Origin: Schistosoma haematobium
Taxonomy: Eukaryota; Platyhelminthes; Trematoda; Strigeidida; Schistosomatidae
Assembly: GCF_000699445.3 (NCBI RefSeq)
Contig: NC_067195.1
Location: forward strand, 18,113,287 to 18,177,286
DNA length: 64,000 nt
Direction of reading: 5' to 3'
A program made the position numbers and the translations under genes. Positions 51,934 to 62,135 of the stretch are shown here, one piece after another; position 1 is the first letter of the stretch; every line of letters starts with the position of its first letter. The notes below the pieces were generated by a model. That model had not been told where the DNA came from. It made no database searches and saw only the letters and a list, made by a program, of their open reading frames with translations.

Positions 51934-52527
51934 CTGTAACAAGACATATATCATTACTGCTACTACTGTCAATCATAGATAGTCATTCATAGTCTTTTGC
52001 AACCAGTATTGAAAGTCTCATACATCAGACTCATTATTGTATTTTATTGTTGCATTTGTTATTAAGTAGTATTTGTGATATGTAAATGAAGACTTTTACC
52101 TTAATTTGGTCAGGAGTAGCCAAATAAAACATAATACAGTGGTTGTGTAGATTCATATGTGTGTAGTTAACACGCCTACTGATATGTAGTGTGCCACACA
52201 ATTTGTTACTATTGGTTATAAATTAAGTGTCACATGACTTTTTCGTGTGTCTCGTTTTTAAATGTTCTTAATTTCACATTCTGTTATTACTTAACGTCGA
52301 TTCCATATTTAAAATGGATCGTTATTGCTGTTGTGCTTGCGACTAGATCAAGATGTTTCACGAATGACTTTTCTACAAATCATTTGAATCCTTTTTTTAG
52401 TTTAACCTGGAATTTCAAGAATACACACGTTTCTTACTCATAAAAAGGCTATTAAAATTTTTGTACTATTATTTAGCAGATAACTATAGGGACTTTAATA
52501 ATTATTTTTTTTAAATTAACGAAATAG

Positions 52528-53106
52528 CGTGATTGGTTCCCTTCAACCACTACGACCTGAACAATATATTATGCATCATCAAGCTGGTTTGATTAAACAA
52601 CAAGAGATGTTAATTTTAAATCCACAAACTAGCGATGTATTAAGTGATCAATATTCATCACATCATCAAACAAATACAATAACAACAGGTGGCACACATC
52701 ACTTCGCTAGAAATATAGCATCGAATAATTCTGTGGTAGTTCCTACAGGCGGAAATGTTAGTGGTCCTCCAGTTGGATCTGGAACAGTAGCAGGTCAACA
52801 GAAAGGTTCTACTGTTTATCCTAAAACTGGTCAAAATCCTATTGATGGAGGAACAAATGGAGGTGTTGGTGCTAACAGCAGTGGAAATGCTGGTGGTGGC
52901 CCTGGAAAAAGTGGAGCTTTAGTTGGTGGTGGTTTGGATAGATCTCGACAAGTATATAATATGTTTGAATGTCAAATGTCACAACTTACAGTATTTTTGG
53001 ATCGTGCACTTATATGTAGACGTATTAGACCACGTTTCAATGCATCGGATATTACAGAAGTTGTTTTTGAGCATTTATCACCAGCTATTGATAAAGATTC
53101 TATTCG
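52528..53106 (+). CDS. second exon of the plus-strand host gene
   Basis: Flanked by an acceptor (long T/A tract, then CGAAATAG) and a good donor (ATTCG/GTAAGT at 53107). Its first base completes the codon split at 45409, so joining to the large exon keeps the frame. The first two thirds are low-complexity, rich in Gly, Ser, Asn, Thr, His and Gln (GGTNGGVGANSSGNAGGG). The last 50 codons are a well-ordered segment (FECQMSQLTVFLDRALICRR, then ITEVVFEHLSPAIDKDSIR) that looks like the start of a folded domain I cannot name. The exon ends after two bases of a codon. Confidence 0.7.
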
Positions 53107-53112
53107 GTAAGT

Positions 53113-54420
53113 TTAATTTTCTTGTTTTGTATTTTACTGTTTATAGTAAAACTTTGTTTTAGAAAGTGTTGCTTTTTTAACTTATCATTAACAGAAGAAT
53201 AAAAATCAATGTTTTAAGTTACGTAACTATTATGGGTTTATTAATTATTTATCTGGCAACGCTCTGGTATCATTTGAAAAAAGTGCAGTGACAAACACCA
53301 ATATGTATCTGTGTCATCATTAGTTTGGAACTTATTCATAATGGATAATCTTAACCTTTTTTACTATTTAGTATCTAATGTATGACATGTGATATTTGGG
53401 CGACTGGATTTTCAAAGTTCAGTATGTGACTATTAGAAAAAAGTGTTCCATTTATTCTGATTGAGGTTATTCCCAACATTTTCATTATTCAATAACTGTG
53501 TTGTATTCAGTACATTCGACCATTTTCCCCCTCATTTAATGATAAGCTGCTACACATAAGAGTATAGTTTTCATTTTTAATGTTTCATTTCAAACCCTCA
53601 CTTTAACTATATTTATGCTTTACATACATGATGTTACGCTGCGCTACACTGACATGTTGGTTGTACATAGTTTTGTATACATTCAGAGGCTTAAAAAAAA
53701 TGAAATTGTTAGTATAAATTACGCTTCAATCAGTAACATTCACTCATTGAATAGTTGAAGAAAATAACCGAAAATACTGAGTATATTAACCATCATTTAT
53801 TTAGTTAGGAATTAATCTATATAAAGTCATAAAGTCATTAAGCAATATATTCTTCAAAGTTTTCCCAGTGAATATATATTTTAAATGAAATATGTCGTTC
53901 ATCTATTTCAGTAATATTTTTGTGATCTTATTTTGTACTTATTATTAATCTTGACTTTAAAAAAAAGTCTTTCTGTCTTATAAATATACTTTAAATAGTA
54001 ATCAGTCATATATTAATAAGTTTTTATAGAAATAACAACTCACCTTATTTCCAATAAATCCAATTTAGTTTCATAAATCAATTTTATATTTTAAGTACAA
54101 TAAAGTTCATTTAGTAAGTGGTAGTAACAACATTTGAATTGTGACTAACGTAAATTTATTATTATGTATACTTGAGGTTAACAGTATAGAAATTAATGAC
54201 ATCAGTTACTAAGTATATAAGATAGTTATCCTTCAGTGAAGGGAGTTAGTTATGCACTTAGTGTTAGAATTGCATTGTACTCTCTTTGGATTAAAACAAA
54301 TGGTAACTGTCATGATCAACTGTCACTATCACATGAATCCGAGTAGCATCTTTACTTAACTGGTTTTTCATACAGACAAATATTAAGTAATAACTCGATT
54401 TATAGTATAAAAAATTATTA
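53113..54420 (+). other. intron, nothing recognised
   Basis: AT-rich sequence after the donor at 53107; no exon or named repeat seen. Confidence 0.4.
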
Positions 54421-54424
54421 GAAG

Positions 54425-54545
54425 AGATGGATGTTGGCTAACAGTGGAATCCAAGACGGGAGTTTCATCTTATTTGGAACTCGTCTTTGGTTAGATGTAC
54501 CTGCATCCTAGAATTGATGTTCACTAAAATCTTATAGCAGTACGA
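54425..54545 (-). repeat. decayed Sm-alpha-like element
   Basis: Minus strand reads GCAGGTACATC, AAGACGAGTTCC (for CTGACGAGTCCC), AAGATGAAAC and TTGGATTCCACTGTTAGCCAACATCC. Core bases are lost. Confidence 0.55.
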
Positions 54546-54920
54546 AACAACTGGTTTTCAATGGCACGACCTACAAGTTAAATCAATCTACATAAAACTC
54601 CACCAGCTGAAGTTTATATTAATTGATAAATACTCACTTGGTAGTAAGTTGAACAGTATGACTGTCTGAATACTTTGTTTCTGGTATTTCAATTGAGGAG
54701 TTCGTTTTTAGCTAAAAAAAGGTACCAATTTAACATTTTAAAATCACTCATAGTGGTTGTTGACGTTAATAATTTAACTTCTGATGTTATTCAGTTTAGC
54801 ACTCTATCGGTTTACCTTAACAGTAAATGATCATTAGCAGTGTATTTCTAAAAATCACCATTTGGAGTTGATAATAAAAAGTAAACAAACCATACAAATT
54901 TAATCATTTTTTAGTGTCAC

Positions 54921-55039
54921 TTCACTTCGGTGTTGTTTTACTTGTATCTTCCCATTGTTATTTAGTACTGCGATTGACCAGTCTCAACTGCAGTCATAAA
55001 CAACAATGGGAAGATACAGGTAAAACAATACCAAGTGAA
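54921..55039. repeat. inverted repeat beside an Sm-alpha-like element
   Basis: Arms 54933-54959 and 55002-55028 pair over 27 bases with one mismatch, and pairing extends outward with an indel to about 38 bases. The loop is about 42 bases. It lies just upstream of the element at 55075. Confidence 0.8.
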
Positions 55040-55074
55040 TTTAAACGTCACCCCATTGTAAAAGCAGGTGGCTA

Positions 55075-55260
55075 TCAGGGCTCAGTAGCTAAGTCGATAT
55101 CATGATAGCGTTTGAAGCGAACAGTACTGGGTCCGAGTCCCGAAGTGAAGATCAACTCTGCGATGCAGGTACATCCAGCTGACGAGTCCCAAATGGGACG
55201 AAACGCGCGTCCTACACTCCACTGCTAGCCACTATCCATCTTTGCTTAAAAATCACTTCA
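55075..55260 (+). repeat. Sm-alpha-like hammerhead SINE
   Basis: tRNA-like head ('ctcagtagctaagtcgatat', B-box-like GGGTCCGAGTCCC), hammerhead, and 3' part 'cactgctagccactatccatctttgctt'. Same order as the copy at 47755-47935. Confidence 0.78.
55172..55220 (+). ncRNA. hammerhead ribozyme, intact core
   Basis: CTGACGA (55179-55185), helix II GTCCC/GGGAC, GAAAC (55200-55204), palindromic helix III ACGCGCGT and cleavage after GTC. The core and helices II and III are perfect. Helix I is ATCCAG on one side but CTACAC on the other, so only the two pairs next to the core remain. Confidence 0.7.
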
Positions 55261-55720
55261 CTTTGCTTAAACTAACTAACTAACCAGATTCCCTTCATTT
55301 TTTCCCTCTCTTGAAACTGATTCTTTTCTAAATTTAATTTTAATCAAATTGAACAGTTTTCCCACATTTATTCAGTTAAATTTATGAAATAAGGTTCGAA
55401 GTTAATTAACTAATTTTCTTAAAATTAAATAATCTACATTTTAAAGAACAATTAATTTCTCTATCCCTATTATTATTATTCTTATTATTATTTTACATTT
55501 GCTTGTCTCAGGAATTATCACATCGCCAAGTTGACTAGTTCATGTTTACTCTTCATGTAGCAATAATATATTCTTCTACAGTTTTGGTGAGTTATTCTGT
55601 TCAGTTGTAATGATTTTTATCATGAAACTGGACCACATATTTGGATGGAATCGATTGAAATTAACTGAAATCAACTTGTATATAGATGATTACTAAAAAA
55701 CAATCAGTATGTAGTCTGAG
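55261..55720. other. intronic AT-rich stretch
   Basis: Short ATT-rich patch at 55478-55493. Nothing else seen. Confidence 0.4.
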
Positions 55721-55724
55721 CGTT

Positions 55725-55832
55725 TTTTAGCAAGGTTGTTTCCTACGTGCTGACCCCATATCCTCCCCCCCCCTTTTACCCAGGTTTGGAACCGGCAGTA
55801 ACCCTAGAAGAGCTACAGGCAGAGTTATGTAA
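55725..55832 (-). repeat. 5'-end fragment of the RTE element family
   Basis: On the minus strand the sequence starts ACTCTGCCTGTAGCTCTT, continues GGGTTACTGCCGGTTCCAAACC and GCTAAAAAACGCT, matching the leader at 15722-15840 in order, with a run of nine G near 55766-55774. The rest of the element is absent. Confidence 0.75.
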
Positions 55833-57600
55833 TCTGAGATGTGGAACTACAATAAATTGTTCATTCTTTCAATAACAACTTTATTTCAATTATTTAAGAA
55901 TATATATTATGCTAATCTAATTCCCCCTATCAAACTTCAATGTGGCCGATTACCTCCAACCACCTAACATCAAAAATAGTGAACACGATGTAGAGTCACT
56001 TGGTCTAGTCGTCACATTAACACTTTATGGATAAGATCTAGCCAACAGTAAAAAGTTAGATAAAAAATGATATTGGTCACTACCCAGTGATCAATCGGCT
56101 GTATGCATCTCATTTCTACAACATGTTAGTTTCTGGCCAAATAGTTGTGATATTGTTTCAGGCTGTGGAATTTAGTGGTACGAAGATGTGAACCTACCAG
56201 GTAGCATCGATTCCCTCAAGAATGCAGGTACGCCTCGCTAAGGAGTGCCGAATAGCACAAAACCTAAATCGAGCAGCTTTTCCTGTCGACCAGTCCCAAC
56301 TATCTATTAATGTTTGATCTATTCTGGTGGTTAAAGACAGGCTTTTACTTTTTTAAATTTTTGATGAGAATGATAATGACAATAATAATAGTCTGAGTTA
56401 ATATTTGGACAAACATATTTCTCTCCCTATAAAGAATGAAATATTCTCCATTCATTGTATGAATTAAAAATATATAATTTTTGTATTTTTAAAATGTTAG
56501 TTTCCGAACAGACTTTTGATTTTGTGGTAACTAATCGCAGTCTGGACTATATAAATCTGTACGTGAAACAATTTATTAGTCAATTGAATGGAGTATGACT
56601 TTGACTTATCACTAAAACTTTTACTTGTCTAGTGCTTAACTCAAAGACTTTCAGTAGTGATGATAATATAAAGAAATGAAGTATGTCTTCTAAAGAAATG
56701 TACAACACAAGGGGAGAATATAAAGCCGTATAAAAAATCTTTAAAAATGAATAAATGACATGCTAATTGATTGTTCTCGAACATATTAATAACCGATCAT
56801 TAACATGAGTTGTCAGTTACATCCATTTCGGTTATTTTATGAATAATCAACTCCTACTAAATGATTCCCAAGTTGATAGTATGATGATCAGATAAAGACA
56901 TGAGAATAATTCAACTTAGGTTATATGTAACATATTCAATGCTATTCCCTCTGTTGTATCCAGAAATTTCGGTTATTTTCCTATTCATTTTGTAAATGGG
57001 TATTGTATATTGAAATTTAACTTTCATAAAACATTTCATTTTGAGCTATAACGTTTATTTGTGGTTTTTTCTCTGTGTATCGAGCTGTGTTACACTGGAA
57101 ATATCCATAACCAATAAATCTAGTTACATGAAATGAAATTTTTGATGATGCATCAATCATTTACTAGATGAATGAAAAAAATAGGACTTGAAGCGCTAGG
57201 TACAACAAACTTAGTTAACACTGTAAATGTTTTCAGATCATCCCAACACTTAGCTGTTTTTTATATTTTATATTGTCTTCCTTTTTATTGGGTTCATCTC
57301 TCACTTTTATATTTTTTCATGTAACTTTGTGTCAGTCACCACACTGTGACTATTTGTAAAGTCTCTAATTAGTATCGTGATTGTAGTAAACGAGGAAAAC
57401 CAAACAGTACTTTTGTAAAACATGAAAATCATACATTAAATACGTCGTCTGCATACCTTCCTTCAGTTGTCCTTTATATACTTTATCATTCTTCCGATCC
57501 TGTTTTTATACTGATTGCTCTTCATTTTCCTTCCCTTTTTTTATTTCACTCTTCCACTAGTAAGCATTCTACTTCCAATTCCTTCTACATACTACTTATA
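55833..57600. other. intronic region with repeat remnants
   Basis: A dispersed repeat copy at about 55995-56100 and a variant hammerhead remnant at about 56235-56275. Otherwise AT-rich sequence without exons. Confidence 0.4.
56235..56275 (+). repeat. degenerate hammerhead of a variant subtype
   Basis: CGCTAAGGAGTGCCGAATAGCACAAAACC keeps the layout of a hammerhead with helix II GTGC/GCAC, different from the GTCC/GGAC type elsewhere, but the core (CTGANGA, GAAA) is altered. Confidence 0.35.
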
Positions 57601-58100
57601 TCTGTCCTCATAAGAAGTGCATACCACATGATGTATAGAATGACAAATTCTTTGTTGTCGTTGTTATTATTATTGGCCCTAATCAACTGTTACATTAGTT
57701 TAATGTTAGAAAAATATTTAGATATATCATGTGATTTTACCTTTGTTCTTTACTTTCATAAACTGCTTCATTATATTGTATTCGCGATCAGTTTAGATAG
57801 GAGGAGAGACGAAAATTACGTGTTAAGTATTTTCATGAAAATCAGTTCCAAAATCGATACATTTGTGTTGTGATAAAAATAGAATTTGGCAGTTTAATGA
57901 TGCCAGAATTGTTTACATCACCTAGTATTTACGTACATTTAGTTTATTTCAGAATATATCTATATTCTTTATACAATATTAAAAAGTACAGTTCAGAAAA
58001 AAATAATTAAATGTTTCGTCAAATATGTTCACGGTAGAATAGTTGATGAAATGACATTTGATCTTTGAAGTGTTTGATTTGTCCAATAAACTAAACAATC
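57601..58100. other. intronic stretch, no supported gene
   Basis: A frame at 57628-57873 begins with a hydrophobic run but has no exon context; taken as chance. Confidence 0.35.
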
Positions 58101-58104
58101 ACAA

Positions 58105-58180
58105 TTTCAATAGTTTAGATCATGAGTCAATTGAAGCTAGACCACCATGGAAAACCTGGAAGCACTGGACGGCCATTTCG
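58105..58180 (-). repeat. truncated hammerhead SINE, 3' part only
   Basis: Plus strand 'tttcaatagtttagatcatgagtcaattgaagctagaccaccatggaaaacctgg' matches 39889-39946 almost exactly and stops at 'ccatttcgtccca', inside the ribozyme. Young, 5'-truncated copy. Confidence 0.75.
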
Positions 58181-59610
58181 TCCCATAAATTAGTCTAAAT
58201 GAGTTGTATTACACTATGGTAGAAATTAAAAGCAGCCCCTAAGTAATATGTCGTGGAAATTTTATTGAAATCACAATGTTTATCAAATGATTGATATGAA
58301 TTTGATAAAAATTAACATATTTGGTAATCCCATGAAGTAAAATCACGTTAGCCAACCACTTATTTTATCCCTTGTGAAATTCAGTTGATATTATTGGTTT
58401 GATTAATTTTAGTGATTTCAATCTTTGGTCCAATTGATATTTAATATTAATTGGCTAGAAAAATATTTATTGAACAAAATATTAACTGATTAATGATTTT
58501 AGACGGTTACGAATGGCAGTCATCCATTTAAATTTCCTGTTTATTGGAATTTCTTAGTAAGGTCTAGCTGATTGGCTGTGTAATGATTATTGGGACACAG
58601 TATCTCAATAAATTTTGTACTTTAGTTAACCATATGGGTGGTATTAGAAGTTTTGATGTTATGTGATTGTAGGTAGTTTGCAGGAAATCCTTCTTGACTT
58701 AGGTTATGTTCCACTTTGGACTCAGTATTAAGATATACCTGCAACCTTGAGGGAACTGATGGAGTCTGGTGGATTCTAACCCGTCATCCAATTTCATTAC
58801 TTAACATTAAAACAATGCATACGATGTCAAGTAATCTAGTCTAATGGGCACATTGTAACTTGACCAATGGGATTCCATCAGCTCTAATCGTTAAACAAAC
58901 ATAACATTGTTCAATATTCAGTGATCGATCAATGTAGATTACAAGTTCTGTTTACAGAATTCAGTCAAACGTTAGAAATAATCATTAATTCAAGTTGCTT
59001 AAACTTTAAAATTAAGTTTGATTCCCTTCACATTAGTAATCTTTTTCCATATTCACAAATGAGCTGACTCATAATATACAGTTGGTAATGAAGTCATTAA
59101 GGAAATACACATGAAATACTCAATACTCATATAACCATAAGATTATGCCTAAACTGCGCAAACTTGTGTTGAGGTAGTGAACCAATGAGTCACTCAACTT
59201 TCGATTGAAACATTCTAAGTGCAAATACCGTTTCATCTACCACAGTTTAAACTGTTGGATATTTTTTTATAGAAAGAAAATGTTAAGTGAAATGTAGTTA
59301 GTTTATTATAAACTAAGTTTGTATAAAGGTGCAAAGCGCGCACACACACACACACATACAAACACACACTATCATACATAAAACACTAAACACAAACAAA
59401 TCAAATGATTAGTGATTTTAATCAAGGGAATTTATTTTTTCCCTCCTTACTTTCATTTTGACATAAACACAATATATTTTGATTTATTGATAATGATAGT
59501 AACAAGAAATCTCAAATATTTAATCGAAGTTGAATAAAGGAAATTAAAAATTTGGTTTTATGTCCATACTTTCTTTTGGTTGTTTACTTTCAAATATTGG
59601 TGCTTGAAGT
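58181..59610. other. intronic stretch with simple repeats
   Basis: A minus-oriented decayed hammerhead remnant at about 58690-58790, a dispersed repeat at 58830-58935, and a CA repeat at 59339-59368. No exon seen. Confidence 0.4.
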
Positions 59611-59614
59611 AAGA

Positions 59615-59617
59615 TTA

Positions 59618-59686
<69 letters not shown>

Positions 59687-59735
59687 GTAATAATAATAAT
59701 AATAATAGTAATAATAATAATAATAATAATAATGG
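59615..59735. repeat. long TAA/AAT microsatellite
   Basis: About 38 trinucleotide units of TAA with a few single-base interruptions (TAG) in the second half. Confidence 0.97.
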
Positions 59736-62060
59736 CGTTTACAAAGGAATCGACTATTGAATAAAAAATTAGCCTAAATGTTTACTTTTAAATTGTTGAT
59801 GTAAAATTACTTGTTAAAATGGAATGAATATTGTATGTAGATTGTTAAAGTCAGATGAAAAGTAGACTTTTTGGTATATATTCGTTGAAACAATTTGCAA
59901 GTTGTTCATTTCGTCAACTTACTGAATTATTAAATGTTTTGTTGGAATATAATCTTACTTGATATTATGGCATCATTCTGACATTAATAAAATCGGACGA
60001 AATCAAAAGGATAGTCTATCTATTAAACTGTCCATTTGAGGATCATATAGATCGATGAGCAGGAGATTATGTCAAACTAAAATACTGATCTACTCGTTGG
60101 TTAACTTATTTGGGTAATTGAGGGTAGTCGATAGAAAACATTACCTGATGTAAGCTTCGTGCTAGAGGGCAATTGTCATCAAGGTTAATTTGCGTTCCTG
60201 AAGGAACCAACGCTCACTGGTGGATTGGAATCCTCGTCTCCCGGATTGACAGTCACAGATATTGTCAGTGAACTGTCCAGATAGCAAGTGAACTCCTGCA
60301 GGACTGGAAACTTTACAATTGATTGATCATTGAGTAATGAATAATGTTGTTAGGGTCTAGTCTTTTAGTTCTGAACGAAATACTTTCATTAGGCTTGACT
60401 ATTTCAATTGTTTTTGATCAACTTAATTATACATGAAATAATAGGAGGAGGAGATCCAGTTCAAATCATTACTCATTAACTAGGTGATCAGAGTTTCATT
60501 CCATCTATTATGTTCTTGGAATAATGAGATCACCTCGATACAAACAAAACAAAATCCAGCGACGTAATAAAAGGACAAGCCAAGCTATTCCTTCACGCCC
60601 AACCCTGCTAACTAGAGGAAGGTCAGATTCAACCGGGAAAAAATATAATTCCACAAGCAGCCTGCTAGAACGAATGATAAGCACACAATTCATGCGTAAT
60701 ATAGACCATACAAAAATGTCCTTGAAAAGCGTTGCAAAATAGCGTGCTAAAAACGAGAATGAATCAATGATGTTTAGGGTGTTAGTGTGATAATCGGCAA
60801 TTTTAGCGCGAAAATGAGAAACTCATATTTCCACAATTAAATTACAGAAATAAGAAGTTTAATCAGTGGTTTCTAGAGATTATCTAGCATGCTCAACACT
60901 ATCATGCTACTCAAGTTAACTATCATATCGACTTATTTCTACTCTAACACCTACTTTATGTATCTACTTATAACTCATTTAAATAACTTTTAATACTGTA
61001 TAGATAAATGAAGGAATTCGACACAATCCATTAATGAAATACTAGTTTGTATATCCAACTTTATAGTCTATATGTTTGCCCAAATAAAAATAAGTGAATC
61101 GGTGTTGAAACTAGTCATCTTTATTGTATGAATAGTTAATGCTAGACCAGCGCCCCATATAAATAAAGTAGTTATGTAATAGAACAGTGTAATGATTACA
61201 ATCATAATAACAGTTATAAACAAACAATGAATAAAATCATACAGTTCTTCTTTGTTTTTTATTCATATCAATTAATTTAACTATTTGAATTCATTAATAT
61301 ACACTTGATTACAATTATGATTTAATTGATAGCGCTAAATAGGTTTTATACATGAACACTATTTTCTAGAATTTATTGATTTAGCTCCCTTTTTTTCACT
61401 ATTAATTTTACTATGATAATCAATGAAAAAATTCATTGTTCTCTTTTTTTTTGTAAAACATGATAATGGAATTCAATGTATGTATGTCTATAATTTCTAA
61501 TGTGTTTATGCTTTTTTTATATTTAATTAGTACAATGACATACCAAATCATATATGTAACGTATTTAATTAATCGCTTGTTTTAGGTGTAGAAAATAATG
61601 AATACGACAGAATATATGATACCATAGGCGCTGTAATGTTCATTTATGAAAATTTCCTATTTTTTTTTATTCTTAGAAACTAGTTCAGTTAGTAATATTT
61701 CACATTGATCAGATAATCACTGAAAACTAGGTTTTAGTAGGCAAATATTTGGTTCTAGTATGAGAGTCGTCAGTAGTGTATGTCTGCAATCCTACCATGT
61801 ATAGACTTTGGCTGTGAAGTTATATCACGTATGGTGAACTAATTCAAGATTGAAGATATTTGTCAATAAGATTCGATATCGGTCTCACTATATGGTAAAC
61901 AAACTAATGCTGAAGAATTTTAAGTAGTTGATTCTAATAATTTGATGCCATCATTCACACTGTGAGTCATGAAGCTCTCCATTTAGATTTGTTTGTTACA
62001 TTCAGACTGGACACAATTCCAACTGAGGCTGTACGAGCTATTCATTGTTCTTTTATTTTC
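59736..62060. other. intronic region, no supported exon
   Basis: A frame on the plus strand at 60524-60742 lies in a slightly GC-richer island and is rich in Arg, Lys, Ser and Thr; I do not recognise it. A decayed SINE-like piece is at about 61740-61830. Confidence 0.35.
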
Positions 62061-62062
62061 AG

Positions 62063-62129
62063 TGAATATCCGGTTCCCAGTCGATTAAATGTAACGGCAG
62101 GAAGTTTCATGTTAGATTGTGAAACTTCG
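62063..62129 (+). CDS. possible third exon of the plus-strand host gene
   Basis: A strong acceptor (TTGTTCTTTTATTTTCAG, ending 62062) is followed by 67 bases that continue the frame left by the exon ending at 53106: one base completes the split codon, then 22 codons (EYPVPSRLNVTAGSFMLDCE...). The donor would be TCG/GTAAAC (62130), which is weak. Phase agreement has a one-in-three chance of being accidental. Confidence 0.3.
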
Positions 62130-62135
62130 GTAAAC

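Larger units (their letters stand above)
45410..52527 (+). other. 7.1-kb intron of the plus-strand host gene
   Basis: From GTGAGT at 45410 to TAACGAAATAG at 52527. It contains several hammerhead SINEs (46745-46930, 47755-47935, 48900-49090), a dispersed repeat near 49990-50110 and a possible opposite-strand exon at 51773-51933. Further short exons inside it cannot be excluded. Confidence 0.5.

Noticed and set aside
57628..57873. Small secreted protein with an N-terminal hydrophobic run
   Set aside because: Leucine-rich start comes from a TTATTATTATT stretch; no splice or poly(A) context.
59339..59368. Long CA run as a possible regulatory or recombination site
   Set aside because: Ordinary dinucleotide microsatellite.
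59552..59764. Frame with a poly-isoleucine run
   Set aside because: It is a reading of the TAA microsatellite with no splice or domain support. Its first bases look faintly like the start of the BEL/Pao internal region, but too little to claim.
60508..60742. Opposed frames in a GC-richer island
   Set aside because: No domain, no context; one strand is the shadow of the other and neither is supported.
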